Shown here: positions 36,993 to 44,978 of the stretch, piece by piece | Position numbering within the stretch: position 1 is the stretch's first letter | Layout of the letters: every line of letters starts with the position of its first letter | Assembly: GCA_900199505.1 (NCBI GenBank) | Contig: FZQV01000020.1 | Span: 1-46,361 of the forward strand | From: Ruaniaceae bacterium KH17 | Lineage (GTDB): Bacteria > Actinomycetota > Actinomycetes > Actinomycetales > Actinomycetaceae | Length of the DNA: 46,361 nt | Direction of reading: 5' to 3' | Made by a program: the position numbers and the translations under genes | The notes under the pieces: model-generated | Seen by the model: the letters and a program-made list of their open reading frames with translations, nothing else | What the model was told of the DNA's origin: nothing | Databases searched by the model: none

Positions 36993-37321
36993 TCAGGCCC
37001 GGCGGCGCAACTGCATGGCTAGGGACTGGCCGGATCGGCTCCCGATAATCCGGGCGGGCGTACAAGGGGGCGCGGCGCGGGGGGACTCGGCCAAATCAGG
37101 GATGGCGACGCGCTGCTCGGCTCGGGCAGGGAGTAGGCGCGACGAGGGGCATGATGTGGAGCTCTCGTCCTTCTATAGCCCGGAATAGAAGGACAGGTGC
37201 TCCAAAACCGAGCAATGGCGTAGCGCCGAGTGGGCAGGCGGTCCGCGAGCGCGCGGGATTGGCGCCGAACCGGTGCGGACTTGTGACAGAACCGGGACAT
37301 TTCTCTGCCAATGTGGTGCCT
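36993..37321. other. Intergenic region before the histidine kinase gene
   Basis: These 329 bp contain the second copy of the 48-bp nested palindrome (37157-37204), followed 16 bp later by GCGTAGCG, also present after copy 1. I see no gene of its own here; the kinase frame is open through part of it but its first convincing start is 37322. Confidence 0.5.
37157..37204. repeat. 48-bp nested palindrome, copy 2
   Basis: Outer arms TGGAGC/GCTCCA (37157-37162/37199-37204) enclose inner arms GTCCTTCTAT/ATAGAAGGAC (37167-37176/37185-37194). Spacing equals copy 1 exactly: TTCTA-N10-TAGAAGG with the same outer distance, while the loop bases differ. Confidence 0.7.
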
Positions 37322-38815
37322 ATGAGTACGCCAGCCAAGAAGCACCGCTCCTGGTCCCCGGGACTCGGCACGCGCGTGGCGCTCAGCATGATCGCGGCAG
37401 TCACGGCCGCCTGCGCCGCCCTCACCCTCATCACAACTGGGTGGGCAGCCGCGCAGTTCCGGCGGAGCCTTGAAGCGGCTGCTGGAGATGCCGTCGGTGC
37501 CGACATCGCGGGCATCCGAGGTGCCCTTGAGCGGGACCCCGGGGCGGAGTCGTTGGAGGATCTCACTGCAGCCGGCTGGAGCCTCGATCTGGACTCACGC
37601 GACGGCGAGGCGCTCGTTGCACCGGTTGAGAAGGGGGTGAGCGATCTCGATCTCTCATCGTTAACGCAGTGGGGATTCATCAACTTCACCGACTCCCTCG
37701 TCGACCGCGTTCCTGAGTGCGTCCGCCCGGAGAATGTGGAGAACTGGAGTGGTTGGGCGGGGGCTACCGGAGCTAGCTTCCAATGGTCGGAAGCGTGTGG
37801 CGACTACCTTCTCGCCTATGGTTACCTGGTTGGAGACGACGGAAGCCACGGCACTGAGGCAACGCCGTCGTGGCTTGCGATCCGCGCAATCTACCTCCCG
37901 CACCGAGCGGAGGAGAACCCCGTCCCCGCGCTTCGGGCCACGCTCCTCACAGTCTCGGCCGGAGTGATTGCGGCCTCCGCGCTTCTCGCACTCCTCGTCT
38001 CGGCGAGCGTGATCCGGCCAGTGAAGCGTGCCGGCAAGGTGGCAACCGAGGTCGCCGAGGGTGACCTATCCACGCGGATCCCCGTAAAAGGCAATGATGC
38101 TGTGGCCACGATGTCGACGGCGGTCAACACCATGGCTGATACGCTCACGTCCCAGATCTCCGAACTTGAGAATGCCAACGAGACGCAGCGTCGCTTCGTC
38201 TCGGACGTGGCGCACGAACTGCGCACGCCCACGGCATCGCTCCTCGCTTCGGCGGAGGCGCTGCGGCACCCCAGCACGCGCGATGAGGCGGCGGAGCTGA
38301 TCGCGCCGCAACTTGAGCGGCTCGCCGCGCTCACCGAGGACCTGCTCGAGATCAGCCGAATGGATGCTGGCCAGGCCGTCGTCGTGCGGCATGAGATCGA
38401 CCTCGTGGACCTGATCGCCGAGACGATCGCGGCCGCCGGCGCCACATACACGGGCCCGCGCGAACTCCGCATCAGCACCGATCCTGTGCGGCTCCAGGCG
38501 GTGCTCCGAAATCTCGTCGCCAACGCCGTCCAGCATGGCGAACCTCCCATCACCGTGACGCTCACGCCATACGATGCGGAGGTGATGCTCGATGTGCACG
38601 ACGGCGGCCCCGGAGTTCCGCTCGAACTGCGAGCGCGGGTCTTCGATCGCTTCGTGCGCGGCGATGAGTCCCGCCACGGCAACTCTTCCGGGCTCGGCCT
38701 GGCGATCGCCGCCGAGAACGCACAGCTTCTCGGAGGTGCGCTCGCGCTCCTCGACGACGGCGTCACCTTCCACCTCACCGTGCCGCGCGACGTAGCGACG
38801 GGGGACCCCACGTGA
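37322..38815 (+). CDS. Sensor histidine kinase
   Basis: This 497-residue membrane kinase has TM1 (about 17-42), an extracytoplasmic sensor (about 45-200) with two Cys (133 and 159) that could form a disulfide, TM2 (about 205-231), a HAMP domain (about 232-285), a HisKA domain with phospho-acceptor His298 in FVSDVAHELRTP, and a C-terminal ATPase domain with N box LRNLVANAVQHG, DVHDGGPGVP and GNSSGLGLAIA. ATG 37322 gives a short basic N-terminus before TM1; longer starts would be improbable. The signal is unknown. The response regulator follows 172 bp later, unusually after the kinase. Confidence 0.93.
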   Translation: MSTPAKKHRSWSPGLGTRVALSMIAAVTAACAALTLITTGWAAAQFRRSLEAAAGDAVGADIAGIRGALERDPGAESLEDLTAAGWSLDLDSRDGEALVAPVEKGVSDLDLSSLTQWGFINFTDSLVDRVPECVRPENVENWSGWAGATGASFQWSEACGDYLLAYGYLVGDDGSHGTEATPSWLAIRAIYLPHRAEENPVPALRATLLTVSAGVIAASALLALLVSASVIRPVKRAGKVATEVAEGDLSTRIPVKGNDAVATMSTAVNTMADTLTSQISELENANETQRRFVSDVAHELRTPTASLLASAEALRHPSTRDEAAELIAPQLERLAALTEDLLEISRMDAGQAVVVRHEIDLVDLIAETIAAAGATYTGPRELRISTDPVRLQAVLRNLVANAVQHGEPPITVTLTPYDAEVMLDVHDGGPGVPLELRARVFDRFVRGDESRHGNSSGLGLAIAAENAQLLGGALALLDDGVTFHLTVPRDVATGDPT

Positions 38816-38991
38816 GCCCCACCCAGACCAACGCGAGGCTCTCGCCGGCCCCGGGTGACGGCACGGCACCGACCCGCGCACGGGGGAGACGCGGAGTGAG
38901 CGCGCTTCACCTCAGCGCGGTACTCTCGCCCGGTGGTGCCACCGCGTTGCCGGGAAAGCCCCGGTACTCGGCCGAGGGAGGCCCGCAGTGA
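38812..38991 (+). CDS. Possible 59-aa linker protein between kinase and regulator genes
   Basis: A frame opens at GTG 38812, overlapping the kinase stop (GTGA), and closes with TGA 38989-38991, overlapping the GTG of the response regulator. Thus it fills the gap exactly and couples both neighbours. The product is Pro/Gly/Arg-rich with no membrane segment and no known domain. It may be a real small protein or only a ribosome bridge that keeps translation coupled. Open frames of 60 codons arise by chance in this GC-rich DNA, so I remain cautious. Confidence 0.35.
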   Translation: MSPTQTNARLSPAPGDGTAPTRARGRRGVSALHLSAVLSPGGATALPGKPRYSAEGGPQ

Positions 38992-39665
38992 GCTCGCTCC
39001 TCCTCGTCGAAGACGATCCGGGGGTGGCGGAGGCGCTGCGCCTCGCGCTCGTCTCCCTCGGACACCGAGTGGAACTGGCCGAGACGGGTGAAGCCGCGCT
39101 GGACGCCGTCGGGCAGAGGGACTTCGATGTGATGCTGCTGGACGTGATGATGCCCGGCATTGATGGATTCGAGACCGCGCGCCGGGTTCGGCTCGGCTCG
39201 CTGCTGCCGATCATTATGCTGACGGCGCGCTCCGATCCGATCGACATCGTGGCCGGGCTGGAATGCGGCGCGGACGATTACGTCACCAAACCGGTGGAGC
39301 CGCGCGTACTCGACGCGCGAGTCAAGGCCGTCCTGCGCCGCGCCGCGCCCGCGGGGAGTGAGGGGCTGCTGCGGTTCGGTGAGCTCGCGATTAACCGGGC
39401 GGCGATGACCGTGACGCGCGCGGGCGAGCCGGTATCGCTTACGCCCACCGAGCTGCGGCTGCTACTCGAACTCGCGGAGCATGCGGGGCAGGTGCTGAGC
39501 CGGCACCAGTTGCTGCAGCGGGTGTGGGACTACGGGTACTCGGGTGATTCCCGGCTGGTTGACGCCGTCGTGCAGAGGTTGCGCGGCAAGGTGGAGGCGA
39601 GGCCCTCCGAGCCCGAACTGATCAAGACCGTGCGTGGAATCGGATACCGCCTCGACCGCCCCTAG
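38988..39665 (+). CDS. Response regulator, OmpR/PhoB family
   Basis: This 225-residue regulator has a receiver domain (about 3-115) with acidic pocket EDD (8-10), phospho-acceptor Asp52, Thr79 and Lys101 (VTKP), and a winged-helix DNA-binding domain (about 128-222, with LTPTELRLLLELAEHAGQVLSR and VWDYGYSGDSRLVDAVVQRLRGKV). It is the natural partner of the upstream kinase. GTG 38988 has GGGAGG 6-11 nt upstream. Target genes are unknown; the paired palindromes before the GNAT gene and before the kinase gene are possible sites. Confidence 0.94.
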   Translation: MSSLLLVEDDPGVAEALRLALVSLGHRVELAETGEAALDAVGQRDFDVMLLDVMMPGIDGFETARRVRLGSLLPIIMLTARSDPIDIVAGLECGADDYVTKPVEPRVLDARVKAVLRRAAPAGSEGLLRFGELAINRAAMTVTRAGEPVSLTPTELRLLLELAEHAGQVLSRHQLLQRVWDYGYSGDSRLVDAVVQRLRGKVEARPSEPELIKTVRGIGYRLDRP

Positions 39666-39725
39666 AGCTACCAGACCTGCCCTCACGCTCGCGAGTGGGT
39701 GTTCGGCTCTCCGCTCGAGCAACTT

Positions 39726-39749
39726 GCGCGTGCTCGGCTTCGCACGCGC
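39726..39749. terminator. Hairpin between convergent genes
   Basis: GCGCGTGC (39726-39733) pairs perfectly with GCACGCGC (39742-39749) around an 8-nt loop, between the converging response-regulator and ABC ATPase genes. There is no T-run. A further GC-rich inverted repeat follows near 39760-39778. Confidence 0.55.
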
Positions 39750-39877
39750 GTGGCGCCTCGCCCCCCGAGGGAGGGGCGGAACACCCGCGCTCCAGATCGA
39801 GCCAGCGAGGGGTGCAGAAGCGTCGCGACAGACACGCTGGGGGAACGGTGACGTCGGCGGCGAAGAGGAGGGTGTTC

Positions 39878-40618
39878 TTAGCGCTCGAGCCGGGTGGCGC
39901 CGGTGATCGCGGCGAGAACGTCCTCGTAGGCGGCGTGTGCGGCGTTGAATGAGCCGTTGTTGCGGCCGTGCCGGAGCACCTCGATCCGATCCGCCACTGC
40001 GCGCACATCCGTGAGCGAGTGGCTGATCAGGATCACGCCCATGCCGGTGTCCCGCAGCGACTGGATGTGGCTGAGCACCTCGGCGGTCTGCGACACGGAA
40101 AGGGAGGCGGTGGGCTCGTCGAGCACGATCAGCTTCGGGTTCCCCACGAGTGTGCGCGCGATCGACACGCATTGCCGCTGCCCCGCGGAGAGTTCGGACA
40201 GTCGCGTGGTGGTCGAGGGGATCCGCGAGTTCAGCCGGTCCAGGTACTCGCGTGCGAGCTCGTGCATCTGGCGCTCGTCGAGGAGCCCGAGCGACTTCAG
40301 TTCGCGCCCGAGGAAGATGTTGGAGGTGACGTCAAGGTTCTCGGCGAGCGCGAGTTCCTGGAACACGGTCGCCACTCCCGCGTTGAGCGCCTCAGAGGCG
40401 GAGGCGAAGTCGACCGGGGTGCCCTCGAGTTCCATGGTCCCGGACGTGAGCCGGTAGATGCCCGCGATCGCCCGCGCGAGCGTGGACTTGCCCGCGGCGT
40501 TGTCTCCGACGATCGCCACCACCTCCCCGTGGTGGACGTCGAGATCCGCATCGACGAGTGCCTGAACGGCGCCGAATAGCTTCGTGGCGCCGCGCACTCG
40601 CAGGAGGATATCTTTCAC
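39878..40618 (-). CDS. Single-domain sugar ABC transporter ATPase
   Basis: This 246-residue ATPase resembles one half of ribose/xylose-type ATPases and the FrcA family. Walker A is GDNAAGKST (about 38-46), signature LSAGQRQCVSIARTL (about 143-157), Walker B LIVLDEPTASL (about 163-173) and the switch His in LISHSLTDV. No permease or binding-protein gene accompanies it: the ROK gene directly upstream overlaps its start (40615-40618), and a hairpin follows. It may serve a permease elsewhere, including the CUT2-type permease at 43.6 kb, or act in regulation. The GDNAAGKS form is typical of this branch. Confidence 0.87.
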   Translation of the reverse strand: MKDILLRVRGATKLFGAVQALVDADLDVHHGEVVAIVGDNAAGKSTLARAIAGIYRLTSGTMELEGTPVDFASASEALNAGVATVFQELALAENLDVTSNIFLGRELKSLGLLDERQMHELAREYLDRLNSRIPSTTTRLSELSAGQRQCVSIARTLVGNPKLIVLDEPTASLSVSQTAEVLSHIQSLRDTGMGVILISHSLTDVRAVADRIEVLRHGRNNGSFNAAHAAYEDVLAAITGATRLER

Positions 40619-41814
40619 TGAAGGCTCCCGGTATTGCTGGTGAGGGATAGTGGGCCACGTGCCGCCACGGCGTGGTCCGAGGCAAGCGCGAGTGCGCCCA
40701 TAACGCTGGCGCGGGCGGCAAGCTGTGAGGGGACGATCGGCAGGGGGCCAGCAGCGTTGAGTACCGTGCGCCTTGCCACGGCGGTGCGGATCGGCTCAAG
40801 CAGAAGGTCCCCGGTCTGCGCGAGTTCCCCGCCCACGATGACCAGCGAAGGGCTCACGGTGGCCGCAGTGTTGGCGATCACTATCCCGACGGCGGCGCCG
40901 GCGTCCTCCACAACCTGGCCACTTCCCGGATCTCCCTCTTGGGCGAGCCGGATGAGTTCGGTGAGGGAGAGCGGTCCATGCGAGACCTGGAGCGAGTCGA
41001 TCAGGTGCTGGACACCCACGACGGCGTTCAGGCATCCGCGCGAACCGCAGCGGCACACCGCTCCAAGTGGGTCCACGAGGGCGTGTCCGATCTCGCCGGC
41101 GGTGCCGTGAACGCCATGGTGGATTTCGCCGTCGATCATGATCCCTGCACCTACGGTGTATGAGACGCCCACAAATAGCAGATCGCGCACGCCGCGCCCC
41201 GCACCGAGCCGGGCCTCGCCCAGCGCACCAAGATTCGCGTCGTTGTCCACAAACGTGGCCACCCGGAGGCGGCGCGAGAGGACGTCCGCAATTGGAACGT
41301 CCTCCCATCCGCGTAGAACCGCCGGGAGCGAAATGATGCCGGTTTCTGGGTCGATGGGAGCCGGGGCGCTGATGCCGATGCCGAGGATCTCATCGAGTTC
41401 CGCCCCGAGAGTCTCGGTGAGCTCCACGATCATCAGCGCCACACGATCAAGCGTCGTATCGGCACGATGGTCGAAGGGGAGCGGAAGTACCCGCTCCTCA
41501 AGCACGGTGAAGTTGGAATCGGCGATGACGATCCGCACGCCGCGCAGGCTCACATGGACGCCCACGAGGAGGCCATACTGGTGCGCGAGCGTCACGAGTT
41601 GGGCGCGCCGGCCGCTGCGCACGGTGTTGCGGGTATCGACCACTCCTGCGGCGAGCAACTGCTTGACGATCGTCGAGACCGTGGCGGGGGAGAGGCCCGT
41701 GGTCTCGGCGAGTTCCACTTGGGTGATGCCTCCGAAGCTTCTGACGGCGTCGAGGATCCGAGCGCTGTTAGCTTCCCTCAGCGCTGATTGGGATCCGGCC
41801 GACTTCGACACCAC
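40615..41814 (-). CDS. ROK-family transcriptional repressor
   Basis: This 399-residue protein has an N-terminal MarR-like winged helix (about 15-70, GGITQVELAETTGLSPATVSTIVKQL) and a C-terminal ROK sugar-kinase-like domain. The zinc motif CRCGSRGCLN and the sugar-site EIGHALVD are present. ROK repressors such as XylR or NagC sense a sugar. GTG 41814 is preceded by TACTCT (minus strand, 41821-41826) with 6 nt between, so the mRNA is probably leaderless. It is divergent from the monosaccharide importer operon, with about 250 bp between, and is its likely regulator. Confidence 0.9.
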   Translation of the reverse strand: MVSKSAGSQSALREANSARILDAVRSFGGITQVELAETTGLSPATVSTIVKQLLAAGVVDTRNTVRSGRRAQLVTLAHQYGLLVGVHVSLRGVRIVIADSNFTVLEERVLPLPFDHRADTTLDRVALMIVELTETLGAELDEILGIGISAPAPIDPETGIISLPAVLRGWEDVPIADVLSRRLRVATFVDNDANLGALGEARLGAGRGVRDLLFVGVSYTVGAGIMIDGEIHHGVHGTAGEIGHALVDPLGAVCRCGSRGCLNAVVGVQHLIDSLQVSHGPLSLTELIRLAQEGDPGSGQVVEDAGAAVGIVIANTAATVSPSLVIVGGELAQTGDLLLEPIRTAVARRTVLNAAGPLPIVPSQLAARASVMGALALASDHAVAARGPLSLTSNTGSLQ

Positions 41815-41980
41815 CCCATGAGAGTACCGCGTCCCCCCTGTTGAGTTCAGTTCTCGAAACAAAATCGCGGGAGCAGCGCCAGTATCTCGCCCACGTCGGC
41901 GCTGAACAGGTGAGATAGGCCACCGAATCGGCCGCTGACTTCGACGTTCATAACGAATAGATCACGATTGGGTTCGAGAC

Positions 41981-42009
41981 TTGACGCCAATGCGGAAGAG
42001 TTCTAACTT
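41981..42009 (+). promoter_or_regulatory. Promoter of the monosaccharide importer operon
   Basis: TTGACG (41981-41986), a 17-bp spacer and TAACTT (42004-42009) form a good vegetative promoter for the ATPase gene that starts at 42067. No obvious ROK-type operator is recognisable around it. Confidence 0.65.
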
Positions 42010-42066
42010 GTGAGCTGTACCGCAATCGGGCGAGCGCCGCCGCCGCCCACGATCGATGGAGTGCCA

Positions 42067-43602
42067 ATGTCGGACACCATTCTCGAGATGCGTAGCATCA
42101 CGAAGGAGTTCCCTGGGGTTCGCGCGCTCGACAATGTGTCACTGTCTGTGCGCCGCGGTGAGATCCATGCCATCTGCGGCGAGAACGGCGCGGGTAAGTC
42201 CACGCTGATGAAGGTCCTCTCCGGGGTGCACCCGCATGGCACCTACGCGGGCACGATTGTTTTCGACGGCGAGGAGGTCGAGTTCAAGGATCTGAAGGCG
42301 TCAGAGAAAGCTGGAATCGTCATCATCCACCAGGAGCTCGCCTTGATCCCGGAACTCTCGGTGACCGAGAACATTTTCCTCGGCAACGAGATCGTTCGGC
42401 GCGGCCTGATCGACTGGACCGAGGCGCGAACCCGGACCCTCGATCTGATGGCGCGTGTGGGCCTCAGCGTCGACCCGAATACCCCCATCAAGAACCTCGG
42501 TGTGGGCCAGCAGCAACTCATCGAGATCGCCCGAGCGCTCTCAAAGGACGTGCGTCTACTGATCCTTGACGAGCCCACCTCGGCGCTGAACGAAGACGAC
42601 TCGGAGAACCTGCTTGACCTGTTGCGCGGTTTTAAGGGCCGCGGCCTCACCTCGATCATGATCTCGCACAAGCTCAACGAGATCGCCGAGATCGCGGATT
42701 CGGTGACGATCATCCGCGACGGGCTCACGGTAGAGACGCTGCACGTCGAAGACTCCCCACTCGATGAGGACAGGATCATCCGCGGCATGGTGGGTCGCTC
42801 CCTCGACAACCGTTACCCCTCCCGTACCCCCCAAATAGGGGAGGTGATGTTCGAGGTGAAGAACTGGAACGTTGAGGACCCGAACATCGCGGGCAGGATG
42901 GTCTGCAAGAACTCCTCCTTCAACGTTCGCAAGGGCGAAGTCGTGGGCTTCGCGGGGGTGATGGGTGCAGGGCGTACCGAACTCGCTCGCTCCATCTTCG
43001 GCCGAAGCTACGGCATCTATCGCTCCGGCCAACTGCTCCTGAACGGCAACGAGGTGCACCTTCCTACCGTCGATTCCGCGATCGACGCCGGACTTGCGTA
43101 CGTTCCGGAGGACCGCAAGGTTCACGGGCTTAACCTCTTGGATACGGTGCGTGGCACGATCGTCTCGGCCAAGCTGAAGAAGATCACGAGGCACGGTCTG
43201 CTCGATCAGCACGAGGAGTACACGGCGGCCGAGCGCTACCGGAAGGCGCTCCGAATTCGCTCGCGAGATGTGAACGACGGCGTCACCCAGCTTTCCGGTG
43301 GAAACCAGCAGAAGGTGGTGCTGAGCAAGTGGATGTTCACCGATCCAACGCTATTGATCCTCGACGAGCCCACCCGAGGCATCGATGTTGGAGCGAAGTA
43401 CGAGATCTACGAGTTGATCAACCAGCTGGTGGCGGAGGGCCACGGCGTCATCATGATCTCATCCGAGCTTCCCGAGGTGCTCGGAATGTGCGATCGGATC
43501 TACACCGTCTGTGAAGGGCGGATCACGGGCGATGTCCCACGCGAGCAGGCCGATCAGGAGACCCTGATGCGGCTGATGACCACAACCACCGCCGCGGCAT
43601 AG
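42067..43602 (+). CDS. Monosaccharide ABC transporter ATPase (two-domain, GguA/MmsA type)
   Basis: This 511-residue CUT2-type sugar ATPase has two nucleotide-binding halves. The first has Walker A GENGAGKST (about 39-47), signature VGQQQLIEIARAL and LILDEPTSAL; the second has a degenerate Walker A GAGRTE region, signature LSGGNQQKVVLSKWM and LILDEPTRGID. It energises uptake of pentoses or hexoses with the permease and binding protein downstream. ATG 42067 has GGAG 7-10 nt upstream; the in-frame GTG at 42010 directly abuts the -10 box and is unlikely. Confidence 0.94.
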   Translation: MSDTILEMRSITKEFPGVRALDNVSLSVRRGEIHAICGENGAGKSTLMKVLSGVHPHGTYAGTIVFDGEEVEFKDLKASEKAGIVIIHQELALIPELSVTENIFLGNEIVRRGLIDWTEARTRTLDLMARVGLSVDPNTPIKNLGVGQQQLIEIARALSKDVRLLILDEPTSALNEDDSENLLDLLRGFKGRGLTSIMISHKLNEIAEIADSVTIIRDGLTVETLHVEDSPLDEDRIIRGMVGRSLDNRYPSRTPQIGEVMFEVKNWNVEDPNIAGRMVCKNSSFNVRKGEVVGFAGVMGAGRTELARSIFGRSYGIYRSGQLLLNGNEVHLPTVDSAIDAGLAYVPEDRKVHGLNLLDTVRGTIVSAKLKKITRHGLLDQHEEYTAAERYRKALRIRSRDVNDGVTQLSGGNQQKVVLSKWMFTDPTLLILDEPTRGIDVGAKYEIYELINQLVAEGHGVIMISSELPEVLGMCDRIYTVCEGRITGDVPREQADQETLMRLMTTTTAAA

Positions 43603-43633
43603 CGGCAAAATCAACAACGAGAGAAAGACGACG

Positions 43634-44899
43634 ATGAAGTCTTTTAAGAACCTCTTCGGCGGGGACATCCGGCAGTTCACCATGCTGTTTGCGCTCGTCG
43701 CGCTGGTGCTTTTCTTCCAGATCGCGACGGGCGGCAAGGTTCTGACCTCCACCAACATGATGAACCTGATCCACGGCAACTCCTACGTGCTGATCCTCGC
43801 AATCGGCATGGTGATGGTGATCGTCGTCGGGCATATCGATCTCTCGGTGGGATCGGTGGCCGCCGTCACGGGAATCATTGTGGCGTTGGCGATGCAGAAC
43901 TATGGAGTTCCGTGGTGGGGCGGCATCCTGCTCGGCCTCGCCGTAGGCGCGGTGATCGGTGCCTGGCAGGGCTGGTGGGTGGCGTACGTGGGCATCCCAG
44001 GCTTTATCACCACCCTCGCGGGCATGATGCTCTTCCGCGGTATGAACCAGTTCATCGGCAAGTCCAACTCCATTCCGGTGCCGCAGGAGTTCCGCAAGAT
44101 GGGCGCTGGGTACCTGCCGGAGTGGAACATCATCCCTGGAATCAACAACCCCACACTGCTGCTCGGAGTCCTCGCGATCGCGTACATCGTGTGGAACGCC
44201 TACCGCAAGCGCACCAAGGCCGTGGCGATGGGCACCGAACCGGACCCAATCGCGATGACTCTCGTTCGTATCGGACTACTTATTGCCGTGATTGTCTACC
44301 TCACGTACCTCTACGGCACGGGCCGTGTGGGCACCTCGTTCCCGATCCCCGGTGTGATCCTCGTGGCGCTCGTGATCTTCTATCACATCCTTACTCAGCG
44401 CACGGTGCTCGGCCGCCACATCTATGCGGTCGGTGGCAATAAGGCTGCAGCGGCTCTCTCCGGTGTCTCGAACAAGAAGGTTTACTTCTTCGTGATGATG
44501 AACATGTCAATTCTCGCGGCTCTCGCCGGCATGATCTTCATTGGCCGTTCGACGGCGTCCGGCCCGTTCGATGGCCAGATGTGGGAGTTGGATGCGATCG
44601 CGGCCGTGTTCATCGGTGGCGCCGCGGTCTCCGGTGGTATCGGCACCGTGCACGGCTCGATCATCGGTGGTCTCGTGATGGCCACCCTCAACAACGGACT
44701 CCAGCTGATGGGTGTGGGCTCGGACCGCACGCAGATGATCAAGGGCCTGGTGCTGTTGGCCGCCGTCGCATTCGACGTCTACAGCAAGTCCCAAGGCAAG
44801 CCGTCGATCACGGGCATGCTCATGAAGAAGAAGAACATCGATCCGATGGAAGCAGAGCTTCCGACGGGTCCTGGAGTTTCCGGTGCCGGAGCGAACTAG
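43634..44899 (+). CDS. Monosaccharide ABC transporter permease (GguB/XylH type)
   Basis: This 421-residue permease has about ten membrane segments. The segment VMVIVVGHIDLSVGSVAAVTG (about 57-77) is the CUT2 permease hallmark, and FIGGAAVSGGIGTVHGSIIGG near 330-350 holds the ATPase contact. It is longer than RbsC because of an inserted cytoplasmic/helical region (about 185-245), as in XylH and GguB. It follows the ATPase gene by 31 bp. Confidence 0.94.
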   Translation: MKSFKNLFGGDIRQFTMLFALVALVLFFQIATGGKVLTSTNMMNLIHGNSYVLILAIGMVMVIVVGHIDLSVGSVAAVTGIIVALAMQNYGVPWWGGILLGLAVGAVIGAWQGWWVAYVGIPGFITTLAGMMLFRGMNQFIGKSNSIPVPQEFRKMGAGYLPEWNIIPGINNPTLLLGVLAIAYIVWNAYRKRTKAVAMGTEPDPIAMTLVRIGLLIAVIVYLTYLYGTGRVGTSFPIPGVILVALVIFYHILTQRTVLGRHIYAVGGNKAAAALSGVSNKKVYFFVMMNMSILAALAGMIFIGRSTASGPFDGQMWELDAIAAVFIGGAAVSGGIGTVHGSIIGGLVMATLNNGLQLMGVGSDRTQMIKGLVLLAAVAFDVYSKSQGKPSITGMLMKKKNIDPMEAELPTGPGVSGAGAN

Positions 44900-44978
44900 T
44901 TCCGACCGGATGAGTTGCACCAAAGCGGGCGACTCGCAACCAGCATCCACAAGGGTGTGAAGGAGAGAAGGTAAGAAA

